A stretch of 64,000 nt of DNA from Flammulina velutipes. Lineage: Eukaryota; Basidiomycota; Agaricomycetes; Agaricales; Physalacriaceae. The notes under the pieces are model-generated. The model worked only from the letters and a program-made list of their open reading frames with translations, did not search any database and was not told where the DNA came from. The position numbers and the translations under genes are program-made. Location: contig CM022368.1 in NCBI GenBank assembly GCA_011800155.1, positions 2,170,001-2,234,000 of the forward strand, written 5' to 3'. The first letter of the stretch is position 1; each line of letters opens with the position of its first letter. This document shows, piece after piece, positions 24,088-35,685 of the stretch.

Positions 24088-26829
24088 ATGGAAACAACGA
24101 CAGGAAGGGACTACGACACACAACTATCTCAGCGCTATCAGACCTTAATATGGTTCTGTCTCGACTGTGACCTCGCGAGGACCGCCGTCTTTTACGCGGA
24201 ACGCTATTTCTCCATCCACCAGATACACGCTTCGCGCCATTTATACGCTCTATCTCTCCTTCGCCTTGGACAGACTTATCCCGCCCTGGCTCTGGTCACT
24301 ATGCCCGAAGCCAAAACATGTAGTGGCTGTCTGGAGCTCAAAGCAAAGTGTTGCACGGCATTGGGGCGCTTTCGACAGGCGGCGGAGGCTCTGAATGATG
24401 CGATGCAGCATTCCTCATACAATGCTAGCGGTGCGTAGCACATCCTCTACTTCGATGCAGCAAACTCACAACCTCCTCAGCCTCAAACGCGGATCGCCCG
24501 GCGCGCCAGTTTCCAGACACTGGTGCCATGTATTGTCGCATGGGTAAAATGGCATTGAAGGGCAATCTCCACGACATGGCCGCGGACAGTTTCCAGAAGG
24601 CGTTGTCCCACAATCCTTTGTTGTGGGAAGCATTCGAAGGTCTCTGCAGTTTAGGTGTGTTGCTTGCCACTTGTTATTGTTTTACCTCCCTGACCGCTTG
24701 TAGGACTTGTTCCGGAGATAGATAATTTGTTCCCTCCCCGGCCTCCTCCCGTACGACGTCCGGAAGACAAACCGTCATTTCCGGTGGCTACTGGTGCTGC
24801 TTTCTTCACCCCGGATGTCAATGGCGCGCACGGAGGAAACTTATTTCGTCCATGGGATAGTAGTGCACAGTCACGAATGGGTCCTCCGGCAATACCAGAA
24901 TCGTTGTGAGTGGTATTGTGTTCGCTAACTAATATTTAACACATCTGTTTAGAACCTCGCAGAGTCCATACCCTTTAGATTCGCAAACGAGACCTTCCAG
25001 AGTGCAAGCATCTTTTGTCATGCCCACTCAACCCAATTTCTCGCGTCCTTTGTCTTCTGCAGAGGAGAGCGGCCCGGTTGCGAAAAAGATGAGGTCCAAC
25101 CGACAGCCCGAGATGAATAAACCTACGAAAGCGGTCAAGCAAAACGGAGACGATGCGAAAAAGCCACATGACCGTTTCCAGCTTTCTAACCTTTTTTCGT
25201 CCTCCAATCGTCGTACGCAGCCTCCACGGCCAGGGCCCTCCACCAAGACAGGAACCAATTTGACAGCCGCCAGTGCTACAACTCGCCGAAGTACTCGTTT
25301 GACTACTGGAACTGCTGCTAAACCGGGAACAAAGGTAGGGGGTATGCATAGGGAGCTAGCCACACTATCTAACCTATCCGTTTTAGGCTACTCGGGATAG
25401 ACGTCGACAGGCAAGTCAGACTCAGGCGCAGGTCAGGTCGTCTTTGGACTCAGATACGGAAGAAGACGCCTACGGAGCAGAGGCTACGTATTCACCGTCA
25501 CCCCCGCCAAATGCGCAATCTCCTCGTTCGGATAGATCGCTTTCTCCTGGGTCATGGACAGCTTCAGCCCAAGAACTTTATGAGGGAGAGTTGGCAGATA
25601 ACCATATCTATAACACAATGCGGCGATTCGCTGTGGCAACGAGAGCGTTGGCGCTCTATGATTTAAAAGGATGCATTGAAAGTATTCACATTATGCCTGA
25701 CGATGAGAGGAAGACTCCATGGTCACTTTCGCTTCTGGGTCGCGCACATTTCGAAAAGGCGGATTATAAGCGGGTACGTCTTTCTCCATGTTGTTATTAT
25801 TTCTGGACCTGACTGGAATGCTCTCCTAGGCCGAGCAAACGTATCATGCGCTCCGTATCTCAGACCCTTATCGACTGTGGGACATGGATGTGTATTCCAC
25901 GTTACTCTGGTACCTACAGAAACACGTCCAGTTGTCGTTTTTGGCGCAAGAGTTGCTCAATATCAATCCGCGGTCTCCCGAAGCGTGGATAGCGATCGGA
26001 AACTTGTTCTCTCTTCAGAAGGAACGAACGCAGGCTCTAACATGCTTTGCACGGGCAGCTCAGATGGATCCATCGTGTGCTTATGCGTACACTCTGAGCG
26101 GACATGAATCTATAGACGACGACTTGGCGAAGGCAATCAACTTTTTCCAATGCGCGTTACGTGTTGATCCACGCCACTACAATGCCTGGTGCGGAACCTT
26201 TTATCTCCTACTGCTTCGTGTTTGTTTATCTTTTGGTATCGGTAGGTATGGGTTAGGTTCTTGCTATATGCGATCGTCGAGGTTACGCCTAGCCGAGTAT
26301 CACTACCGCAAGGCAAGCAGCATCAACCCCAAGAACGCGGTGCTTTTGGGATGCGTAGGGATGGTAAGCCATTGGATGATAGCTCTAAAAACCCGGTGCC
26401 AACACGACTGTTTTTATCTAGGCTTTGGAACGCAAAGGTGATCGAAGCGGCGCGATTGCGATATTTGATGAAGCGATTGACATTGCGGCCGACAATGCAC
26501 TGGTTCGTTATCGACGTGCGAAGATTCTTCTCTCGCTTAAAAAGTACGACGTGAGTGACTATGCATGGTGATTGCGGGTATTTTGCTGAACTGCGCCACA
26601 GGATGCGATCTTTGATCTTGAGTATCTGCGGAAGACTGCTCCGGAGGAAGCGAACGTTGTATTTCAACTGGCGAAGGCTTATCGGCTGATTGGAGACGAG
26701 GTCAAGGCAGCGCAGTTGCTGGCGGCTGTGCGCGATATTGCGCCCAAGAACCTGCATCGTATCAAGCGATTGCTGGACACAGTGCGGGACGAAGGAGCTA
26801 CAGTGGCGGATGAAATGGATACCCAATAA
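24088..26829 (+). CDS. CDC27: Anaphase-promoting complex subunit CDC27 (APC3), TPR protein
   Basis: A TPR scaffold of the APC/C ubiquitin ligase that binds co-activators through their IR tails. Nine exons sum to 2322 nt, 773 residues. The N-terminal TPR dimerisation part starts YQTLIWFCLDCDLARTAVFY with HLYALSLLRLGQTYPALALV and NPLLWEAFEGLCSLG. A long Ser/Pro/Lys-rich disordered insert (residues about 190-390) follows. The C-terminal TPR superhelix holds PEAWIAIGNLFSLQKERTQA, AYAYTLSGHESI, HYNAWYGLGSCYM and NPKNAVLLGCVGMALERKGD, ending GDEVKAAQLLAAVRDIAPKN. SGHE and NAWYGLG are Cdc27/Nuc2 hallmarks. An in-frame upstream ATG exists, but 24088 opens the conserved region. Confidence 0.96.
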
Positions 26830-27430
26830 TGCTACTCTATCGTTTCTTTGCACGCATACATACTTTATTGGGAATCCGCGCAATCCACATACAGTAAATA
26901 CGCCTGCGACGCTGTGGCAGGTGTCGCAAAATAACGCCATTTTCGGTGAACTGTGGCGGTGGTTGTGAGTCGACTGAAATGGCGAAAGAATGGAGTGATC
27001 CGATGGAACCCGTTGGTTTCGGTTACCTAATGACGCGAACTGAGCTGGTTCGTGCCGAGACGGCTCGGGGTTATGACTCGATGTGGACGGTTATAAGAAA
27101 CGCGTAGGGGCTTGTGTGGTAACCCCTACACTACCACCACCACCATGTTGGCCTAACTTCTCACTGTTATTGTCCTCGTCGTCGCCACTATTTATCAGGC
27201 GAACTATCACTCAAGCATGGTTAATACCGTCGTCCATATCTCCAATAACGGGTCTCTGCTCTTTGAACCAGAAATTGTCGAACGCATACACCGGTAATAC
27301 CATTGTCTCTGTTTCCGTGCGTATTCACTATCCATCTTCTCTTCATATCGTATCTAAACAGTCTACAGCTGCGCCATTCAACTGTGTCTCCATTATTCGC
27401 AACGCTCAACCGTTTCTTCACACCCACTCC
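26830..27430. other. Intergenic gap, 601 bp
   Basis: Between CDC27 and the acidic orphan. The frame of the orphan stays open for 348 nt upstream of its chosen ATG, but that stretch lacks the composition of the downstream protein. I see no separate gene. Confidence 0.55.
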
Positions 27431-28219
27431 ATGTCGTCCGATTCTCTATTCTCCCTCGCGCGGTCCAAGCTCCACCTCTCTGTAGGTGGCAGCAAGGATA
27501 ACTGCAGCCTTCATCGCTGGGTACTCCTCAAAAACTCAATTATTCACTCCATACACCCTTCCACCAGCACCGCCGCAGTCAGACCGCCACAGTCGCCAGA
27601 GCCTAGTGCTGCCGACGCCTTCATCTATCCTGATCTCGAAAAAGACGTGGACGCCTCTGCCGCTTCAGAGGCTCAGTGGTTCGACTCGTTGCTAGAGACG
27701 CTGGGCGACGACGACGACGACGAGTTTTTGACAGACTCTGGCATCCAGCTGCCTTCGCTGCCGGACGAGGACGATGAAGACTCGTTGCTCAGCCCGCTTC
27801 CCTCACCCATGTCCTCGTCAGACGACCTGACGACGTTTGCGTCTCCCTTTGCCTACCCTTATCCTGTACCATATCCACCCTTCCATCCCCCGCTTATCTC
27901 TCCTTTTCACTATGATTCTGATATCAGTCCTCCCCCGTACCATGATCCACTACCTTACTTTGACGAGGACGAGGACGTTGAAGACTTGCCCGTGCCCGAC
28001 GCCATAGAGGACACATCCGACGACGAGTCAGAGTCACCGTCGACTCCGTCCTTGGGTCGGTCGGCATCGCTAGTCTTTGTTGACCCTGCTACTGTGCCAC
28101 TCCCTAGACATTCGGGTCCGCACGTCTACAGTGACACGGACGCTTCCTTCTTGCAATCATTCAACTTTGACGCAGTCCCCTTTCCAAATCCCAACCACAC
28201 ATTTCTTGATGAGTGCTAA
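27431..28219 (+). CDS. Hypothetical acidic Ser/Pro-rich protein, 262 residues
   Basis: A single open frame with strong compositional order; no family is recognised. It starts MSSDSLFSLARSKLHLSVGG. It then has alternating acidic runs (GDDDDDEFLTDSG, PDEDDEDSLL, FDEDEDVEDLP) and a Tyr/Pro-rich central stretch (FAYPYPVPYPPFHPPLISPF), and ends FDAVPFPNPNHTFLDEC. No membrane segment or signal peptide. The composition suggests a disordered regulatory protein. The frame is open well upstream; the ATG at 27431 was chosen because low-complexity coding character begins there and the upstream part is Ser/Leu-rich without acidic runs. Confidence 0.6.
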   Translation: MSSDSLFSLARSKLHLSVGGSKDNCSLHRWVLLKNSIIHSIHPSTSTAAVRPPQSPEPSAADAFIYPDLEKDVDASAASEAQWFDSLLETLGDDDDDEFLTDSGIQLPSLPDEDDEDSLLSPLPSPMSSSDDLTTFASPFAYPYPVPYPPFHPPLISPFHYDSDISPPPYHDPLPYFDEDEDVEDLPVPDAIEDTSDDESESPSTPSLGRSASLVFVDPATVPLPRHSGPHVYSDTDASFLQSFNFDAVPFPNPNHTFLDEC

Positions 28220-28712
28220 TCGTACCAATTGTATATAGTCGTACTATCTCTTTGCTTATATGTTGCCATTCACTGTCTCCTCAGCTATTTACCTGGTACC
28301 TGGCCTAGTACTCGCATGCATTCTCTGTCTCTGTCCATGTTTTCCCCCAGCATTGCAATCTCATTATTTCCGGTCTTCTAGAGTGGTGTCAGTGTGGCGC
28401 TATCGTCAGTCCGATGGATTCTCACGGTATCGGCCGATGATGCCTCTAACTCGGGTTTGTCAACCTGGTCCGTCAGCGCCGAGGAGCATGCCTTGAGCTT
28501 GGCTGGAGGAATGCATTGAACGGATGTATTGTTAAATGAGGATGGCCATTTGGACGACGACGGCAGCGGTTCGCATCGCAAGAAGGGCACTGCCGTACCA
28601 GTCAGAACAAATCACCGTATGATAGGAGCCAGCCAAATGTCACCGATTCGTGCAAGTAATGGAACCCTAGATGCGAGCTTCCTAGATGCATAACTGATTG
28701 AGGGTTCCATCG
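28220..28712. other. Convergent gap, 493 bp
   Basis: Between the acidic orphan (+) and the SRR1-like gene (-), so it holds two 3' ends. I see no gene or repeat in it. Confidence 0.55.
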
Positions 28713-29460
28713 TCAACCAACACCGAGATTCGAGAAGAGGGCTCGAACCACGCACTGGTCGACGTAATCCTCCAGCCGATTGCATACTAGAAAGACGTTC
28801 CGAAGCGTGCTGGTGGCGTAGTTTGCGGACAAGACGTGTTCATGTAACTCCATGTCGCAATGAGGCATGTACACGATTGTCGGAGTTGCGCAAACGTAGA
28901 CGCTGTTCTAATAGGTCCCGGTGACTTGTCAGCGTCGTGGAAGGAATTGGTTATTGTTGGGCTTAACGTGCATCATTCGAGGAGGCTATTCGCATGCCTT
29001 GTGTCGTAAGGAAAGAGGTATCCTCTTCCGAGAAGACTGGATCACAGAGCGATACCTCTGAATGCGCCTGATAGAGTTTCGATTTCATAGCGAAGAGGCT
29101 GAAAGTGCTTACATACGATATTGAGATGGGCACAGATCTCGAGAAGGAATGCGAGTTGTGCGCGGCTCGCGGATGAGGAATTTGGGGTACCGAGACCCAG
29201 GCAGAGGACTTTGAGCAGGACCGGGAAGTTGGATTCGGAGAGCACATCACGGAGGATTACTACGAGGGCAGGTTTTGAGAAGGGGGAAAATGTTAGATAG
29301 CGAGTCGTAGACCTAGGGATTTGGCTGTCCAGCCCTCTTGCTCCAGTTCAGACCGGGTCTGCTCGACAAGCTGAGCGAGCGGGGGACGCGGCGCAAGGCG
29401 TCTATTTTTTCTGCTTGGCCTTTTCGCGGAGATGAAAACCTCACTGGCACTCTCGGACAT
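28713..29460 (-). CDS. SRR1-like domain protein
   Basis: A fungal member of the SRR1 family, named after a plant gene for red-light and clock responses; its biochemical role in fungi is unclear. Four exons in my model (29313-29460, 29117-29259, 28982-29067, 28713-28917), 193 residues. Hallmarks are VLLKVLCLGLGTP, SRAQLAFLLEICAHLNI, DPVFSEEDTSFLTTQGM, YMPHCDMELHEHVLSANYAT, TLRNVFLVCNRLEDYVDQ and end ALFSNLGVG. The N-terminus is basic (AKRPSRKNRRLAPRP). The third junction is unresolved: the nearby GT (after 28978) breaks phase, while a GC donor after 28982 keeps phase and makes the exons sum to 582 nt. This is either a GC-AG intron or a sequence error. Confidence 0.82.
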
Positions 29461-29622
29461 TTTTAGAATGGGATGGAGGGAAGCAAGTCAGTGGTTGCGT
29501 TGATCAAACCAGTTCGTTCAAGATAGTGAGTGCTAAGGATACGGTACTACTACACAAACAAGCTGTACACACAAAAAACTGTTCTTCGACTTCGTTCATT
29601 AATATCTACTACTCGAGCTCAT

Positions 29623-30335
29623 TCACAGAGTCTGTTGCGCCCACAGATCGTCTCCGAGATAAGTAGCCGTTTCGACTGCGACGCCCTTGTTCACCGTGCG
29701 CATCGATTCCGTATCGAGCTTGGTGATCCCGACGCCCACCGCGTGCTCCTTGCCCTCTGCATGGATCGCCACGGGCGTCCCAGCAGCCAACGCCTCGTCC
29801 GCTGGCGGGAGATACCCGCCCTTGGACGTTAGCCCAGGGCACATCATGTGCGCACCAGCCAGCAGGAAACGTATCGCGCCCCGATCCACCTGCACTTTGG
29901 GTAGGATGTACGGATCTGTGGGGTTGCGTTAGTAGCGCTTTCTTGTTAGATAGGCAGGATTTGAACTTGCATTTATGCAGAATCCGAAGGGTGGGGTATA
30001 GAGGCCCGTCAAAGTGTTGGAAGAGCAGCGGCTCGTTGTGGACGGTGTAGATCGAGATATGTTCTCTGCTGAGCAGCGTCGATGCGTGTAGGCGGAAACG
30101 AATGAAGTGGGGGTACATACCATTTGACGAGAACAAGTCCCTCCTTCTTGGGCCACAGCACCTCTAGTGTTTCTGGTTCAATCTTCCATTGTTGCAGTAC
30201 TTGTGCTCGGATCGCGCGTTGCACCGACGACTTGATTGGCGTGTGCCCAGATATGTCTGTTGACGGTTGAAATCTTGTTCAAAGCCTTCAGCACGCTGCC
30301 GTATCCAACAGAAAAATCGCGTACTTTTTGAACAT
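29623..30335 (-). CDS. TMA20: MCT-1/Tma20 translation recycling factor with PUA domain
   Basis: Partner of DENR/Tma22; removes deacylated tRNA from 40S subunits after termination and supports re-initiation. Four exons (30325-30335, 30121-30273, 29971-30068, 29623-29915) sum to 555 nt, 184 residues. It starts MFKKFQPSTDISGHTPIKSS, then WKIEPETLEVLWPKKEGLVL, HISIYTVHNEPLLFQHFDGP and RILHKYPYILPKVQVDRGAI. The PUA domain follows, with LLAGAHMMCPGLTSKGG and GKEHAVGVGITKLDTESM. The last intron has a GC donor (exon end AAAT, intron start GCAAGT at 29970), required for phase between HK and YPYI. The first exon is just 11 nt. The start is fixed by MFKKF. Confidence 0.95.
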
Positions 30336-30564
30336 GGATGTAAACGTTCAAATGATCGATGACACTGATCGTTCATCTTCACAGATTCAAGTAAAATACA
30401 GCGATTTGCTCTACAGCTAAGGGCTCGTTGGCGTTACTATACATGTGTTATATGAACAGAAAGCGAGAAGTGAGAGACGGTATAGACCAGAGGGAAATTA
30501 GAAAGGTGCTACATGACGGATAAAGTAAATGGAATGCGAACAACGAGACCGCCCACATCTCGTA

Positions 30565-33500
30565 TCATATATCCTCGTCCCTGTCTTCCAGCTGGGACGG
30601 TTTCAGCATACCAGGAATTCGCATGTGCAACTGCCGCTCCTCCTCAACCCTCCTCTCCTTCTCCTCCAGGAATAGCTCCGCGTTGTCGCCCGACCACTCC
30701 TTGAGCTCAATCAAAAAGTCCCGCAAAGCACCCTTGAACCTGTTGATGTCGTTATGGTACTCGCTCAACCGCTTCACGAATTGCTTCAATTGTGCCCTTG
30801 ATGAGATGTCAACTACTACCTCGGCTTAACCCTAAAGATTGACTCACTCTTGTGTGTTGTGAGGGAACGACGCGTGAAGAAGATTGGCTGAGAATTCTTG
30901 CAAACCGAGCGCATTGGTTGCATTAGGGTCGTTCGCTTGTGCAGGACCAAATAACGGTGCTGTGATGATGTTTTGCTCGACCAGTTGGAACATTCGTGCC
31001 AGCAAGATAGTCTGCAATTTGAACCCGCTCTTGTGATCTGCGTCCAGTAGCACGAAGAATGTATCTTGTACGATGCTCAGGAAGTATAGTTGGAAGAACG
31101 ATGCGGACACAGAGGGATCTGTAGAGCTCGCAAAGTTGTTTACAAGCTCCAAACACACTGTTGGACGAACGAATGAGCATAGTCACGTACATACTAGATG
31201 TTAGACTTACTGCTCAATCCCAGATCTGAAATATCCCGGAATGTGTGCTTGATAGCCCAATTTATACTGTCCATAAGCTGTTTGAATTGGGTAGGTGGTA
31301 TACCGAGAAGGGCTAAACATTATATTTAGAAGTGTCGACTCGTCCAATCATAGAACAACTTACCAGGGAAGCAGTTCTGGTTGAGCGCACGCAAGAGCTT
31401 GAAGAACCCAGTCCGGTGTTCAGGATATTCTGAGAAGTCTTGATTGATCATGTTCAACGTGCAGTCGAAGACGGCATCGAGGATAGGTACGACTTGGGGG
31501 GTTAGCAAAGGCTGTTGACAAGGTTAGCGGATTACTCTGCGCAACTGAATGTGCACGTACTCCGAGGCGACTGGTGATAGTGGTCATGACATTTAAGACT
31601 TCCGCGTCGCGAGCAGCGGGGACGTTTCGGGTGTAGTCCCCTAGTATGGCATCCAGGAGAGGTGGAATGAAAGTGTTGTTGATCGACTCCAGATCCTCAG
31701 CTTTGCGAATGTACGTTTCCATCAATTTGAGAATCTCTTTCTTCACTGTTCGGAGCTGACGAATCTTGGGTGTTTTCGTTGCTATCGGGCCTGGAAATGA
31801 CAGGTCAGATCACAATAACCAAGGAGAGAAAAAAATCCAACCTTCTTTCCCCACGGTTTCGCTGATGATTCCGCTGACAGCTTTGTACAATCCGAGCATG
31901 TCCAAGAAGATGCGTCCGATCTGAGGTAGGTAGAAACTTCCAATGGAGGTACACGCGGATACGTTCGTTTTCAGCACATTCGCCAAAATCTTGATGTTTT
32001 CCAGATTTGACAACACGTCCATATTCTGGACGGCTTGAGCCATCAACGAGTCCCACTAAAAATGATGAATGTCTAGTCGTCAACGATGGTGGGAAAAGGA
32101 CTTACGGCATTGTTGGGTAGCTCCATCAATTTTGCGATGAGCTTTTCCTGCTGAGGTTTGTTGGGCTGTGCCGAAATCATGTAGCCCACTGCTTCGTAGA
32201 ATGTGTGAACCTGTTGCGCTGAGAGGTCGGCTGTGGTCCGGTGCAGCATGCGAAGGATCTCGTCGACATATGGTTCAGACTCTCCGGATTGTTGCATGAC
32301 GAAGTGACGGCGACATTTTTGGGCAATCTTGATAAAAGTATCGCAAGCCATATCCTGGACACCTACAAGAAGTTCGGTAAACCAAAGCGAGCTGTAAATC
32401 AAACGTGTACGAACCTTCATGAACCTCGTGCATGAATTCGAAGAGCTTGTTGACAACGGTCTTCAAGAATTTCCAGTGCGCCTTCAGGAATCGAGGATAT
32501 TGGCCCACTATATACATAATATCCGAAGCAACGACGGCCTTGTTGTCCTTTCCTCGTTTAATCTCGCAAAGGCCGAGGAGATCCTTGATAACAGTGACCA
32601 AAAAGCGCTTCTCGGTCTCCTCGTCTGCAAAAATAGTTAGCACTGCATCGACAACACGAAGAACAAAGACGAACTCATGGCGCCTGATATTGAACCAATA
32701 GCCCAGCAAAGTGTGTTAAGGTTGTTCCACGACCATTCCGAACCGTCGACTTGTTTAGCGAGCTTCTCGGTTAATATTGTTTCGGTGTCCGTGACATCCA
32801 GATGCGTCAAGTAGACCAGCAACTCTCGCATGGATTTGTAGAGCACAATGGTATCACTTTCCTTCATGAATTCCCGTACAATTTCGCCCTCGTCATTTTC
32901 GACAATCAAGACCTTGATAGAGTATCAGCAGCAGTTATAGACCAGGACAAAGATGACACACCTCCTCTGGCTTCACCATTCGTTCAACGACGACCAATCG
33001 TAGGTTAGATAGGACGTCACTATAGATGTTCTTCCGTAGAGACGCGCCGCCGCCGAGAACGCCATTGGCACCACCAAGGTTGAGGCCCATCAACAAGCCA
33101 GAATCACCTATAGGTAAGCTCTGTAACTCGTCGTAAAGTTCGGACACCAGTTTGATCCAGTACTCCAAGCAGATTTTGAAGATCTCTCGCTCGTCGACCT
33201 GCGATACTTTGACCATATATAGATGTGCATTAAGGAGAACATCACGGTTTTGCTCTCCTTCAATGGCACGGACGTGATTTGAGAGGAAATTGGCGAGGAA
33301 GAGAGATAGGTTTAGAACGAGTTCCTGGCTTGCGTCTCCTGCGCTGGCATAGGCCTGAGCGATGTTGGTGTTTGGGGGTATCATGCGATTGACGGAGGTC
33401 ATGACCATAGCGAATAGGATGACGAATTTAGGATCGTATTCTGGTCCAACGTTGAGTGCAGCAATCTCAGCTAGACATTTGAGAGTGACGTTTCGGAATT

Positions 33501-34548
33501 CGGGAGTTTCCAAGAACTAGACCCTTTAACTGAGCGGCGTCGGGATGTACAAAAGGAAAACATACCCGTGTCAGTAGCAAATCGATGACTTTGGTCTCGA
33601 AGATGTAGCCCAACGGGATCCAGTTGAGGAATCTGAGAAGCGTCTCCAATGTGGCTCGGATGAGTGATGTCTTGTTCGCCGCCTCCAGCACCTCTGAACA
33701 AAGCTTGAAGATTCCAGAGAACTCTCCACACATCTGGTTCTTCAAGTGCTTGATCTTCGTCTGGGTCATTTGTTCCGCTGAGAAATCGAAGATTTCCTCA
33801 GATAGCAGTTTGAGAATGATCATGTTGTTTTCGCAAAGAGTAAGGTTTGTCTTGGATGACTCGACGAGTTCGCTGATGAAATTGGGCCAATTGTGAGGCC
33901 ATTCTTGTTTGAGGATCTGGATGAATTGAGCCAAGGCGTGAGTGACATTGCAGATTCGGGGCGCACCTGCACGAGCGCGAGGTTCAGTTTGTTGATGTAG
34001 GTCTTTTCCTTGCGCTGGATGTTTTCATCGGCGGCTACATTTACGGTGGCTTTGACGATGAAGTTTCTGATTCCTAGTGGCGGTTATTGACGCGAAAACG
34101 ATGATTTGATGCAAGACACACCTTGTCGCTGCTCCTCCGGAAGTGACTTCCACCTCGTCGAAATGAGTTTCTCCAGGATTTGCAAGCCAATGTACTAGAC
34201 GTAGATAATCGTGAGAAGGTGCATATGGCGTACATAAGAGAGCGCACTTTGGTTTGAGGAAAAGATGATGCCTCCAAGATAGCTGGAACTCTGTTCCATG
34301 CATCCGGATTCTCCTGGAACTGGGTGAGGACCTGCTGGGCCATTTGTTGCTGCACAGATTGCCGTCAGATGCGTGTTCCGAGACGAGAACAGTGTGAGAA
34401 CGCACCTCCGGCCCACTGCTCGTGTAAAAGGCCATAACGACCTTGTCCATCAGTGCGACATCGAAGTCCCGACTGAAATCAAGAATGCCCTATAAGCGCA
34501 TATAGTCGGCCAGATTGTCGACAACGAGCGGGATGTACTCACCTCCAT
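30565..34548 (-). CDS. CRM1: Exportin-1 (CRM1/XPO1) nuclear export receptor
   Basis: Carries proteins with leucine-rich export signals out of the nucleus with RanGTP. Sixteen exons sum to 3219 nt, 1072 residues, the usual CRM1 size. The first exon is only 6 nt (ATG GAG, 34543-34548). Signatures: [58 protein letters not shown], the export-signal groove with [58 protein letters not shown], and the acidic end QLEDRDEDI. The groove Cys in DLLGLCE, the leptomycin B target in sensitive species, is present. The promoter gap is nearly all occupied by an inverted-repeat element. Confidence 0.98.
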
Positions 34549-34580
34549 GATGGCTGTTGGTCAAGGAGGAAACGGATTCT

Positions 34581-34623
34581 AGTGCTCCTCAATTCTTAGT
34601 TTATTGCGCTCAGTTTATTTGGT
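34581..34623 (+). repeat. Left inverted arm of the CRM1-promoter element
   Basis: Pairs with 34909-34951 in reverse complement with two mismatches over 43 bp. Confidence 0.85.
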
Positions 34624-34908
34624 CCAGCTCGGACCGTGTGATGCGAATCAGCGGAGCTCAAAATCGCACTAAAAGCCAGTTTAAAATCCTCCAACTCTGC
34701 GCCGGTATATGAAGCAAAGGAACGATGATAATCATTGATCAAAGTAGATATAACTACTCAGAGAGTCTGCCTACGAGCCCTCGAACTTGAACGGGGCGAA
34801 ACGATGAACTTTGGGATTTCCTTCTCAACGACGCCGCCACGGCCCCGAAAAGGCCTGGAACAGGCGCTCGGAGACTGCCATGAGCGTTTGATTGTCCGCC
34901 ATCAGCGA

Positions 34909-34951
34909 ACCAAATAAATTGAACGCAATAAACTAAGAATTGAGGAGCACT
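34909..34951 (-). repeat. Right inverted arm of the CRM1-promoter element
   Basis: Reverse-complement partner of 34581-34623; the similarity fades on the inner side after GGT. Confidence 0.85.
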
Positions 34952-35031
34952 TCTGAACGGATTGTTCATCCTTGCCAAATAAGAACAAACTTTGCGCATC
35001 ATCAATAATTACACCAGTACTCTAACGAAAT

Positions 35032-35570
35032 TCAAGTCCTTTTCCTCCCTCCTACAGTAGAAAGACTCGCACTTGTAGCATCATCAGACTCTCCGTCAAG
35101 TCCCGCAAGTATCTTGGGTTTTGGAGGCATCATGCTACGAAGGATGGCATCTACATCCGATGAAGAGGACTGCTGATCTACATGAGCACCCTGCAATGCA
35201 TTCCGCTCAAAAATATCCTCCTCTCGAAGCTGAGATACCGCTTCCCGGAGATTGCCTATTACAGTGTCGAGCAGTGCTAGAAATCTAGAGTGTCAGAGAG
35301 CACTGTGGGTTCCAACACTAATGATAGGCACTGACCACGCTCGCCGTTTGGTGTGGTAGGTCGAACCAGCAGAGGGTCGCGCTCTGCTTGCTCTTCCCCT
35401 GCCCTCTTCTTTCCAAGGCCCATTTTATCCTCCCATTTAGACTCAAATTCTAGCTGAGAGCAAACAGCCTCGTCGTCAGATTCAGAGGTCTGGTCTGTGG
35501 GATGCGTAGAGCTAATGGAGCTCGCTGGCGAGGATGCACGAATGATACCAGAATTGTAGTCGGTGTCCAT
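35032..35570 (-). CDS. Small acidic hypothetical protein, 159 residues
   Basis: Two exons (35336-35570 and 35032-35276) summing to 480 nt. It starts MDTDYNSGIIRASSPASSIS and has an acidic Ser-rich patch TDQTSESDDEAVCSQLEFES. A charged predicted helix follows: KWEDKMGLGKKRAGEEQAER, LLDTVIGNLREAVSQLREED and IFERNA. The tail is Ser-rich and ends GGRKRT. The helical middle could be a coiled coil. It is divergent from SPC24 with 115 bp between, which hints at mitotic expression, but no known kinetochore family could be assigned. In-phase splicing and the even composition support a real gene. Confidence 0.6.
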
Positions 35571-35685
35571 TTCGCAATGATCAGTGTAAGAAGGAAAGAT
35601 GTATAATTAACGATCGTGGCTGTGCAGTCACTTTCATCTCTATCACGTGCTGTGACGCTTCGTGTTTCCTCTCCGACCAACCACC

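Larger units (their letters stand above)
34579..34955. mobile_element. MITE-like element with inverted termini and 8-bp target duplication
   Basis: A 377-bp non-coding segment. Its ends hold inverted arms at 34581-34623 and 34909-34951: 41 of 43 positions pair, core TGCTCCTCAATTC. It is flanked by a perfect direct repeat AACGGATT at 34571-34578 and 34956-34963. An 8-bp duplication and a CAG-type right end fit hAT-superfamily non-autonomous elements. The left tip seems to lack two bases relative to the right tip. No transposase frame is inside. Superfamily assignment is inference; the arms and duplication are directly visible. Confidence 0.78.

Noticed and set aside
27083..27430. N-terminal extension of the acidic orphan to an upstream ATG
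   Set aside because: The added 116 residues have quite different, Ser/Leu-rich composition and look like untranslated leader that happens to be open.
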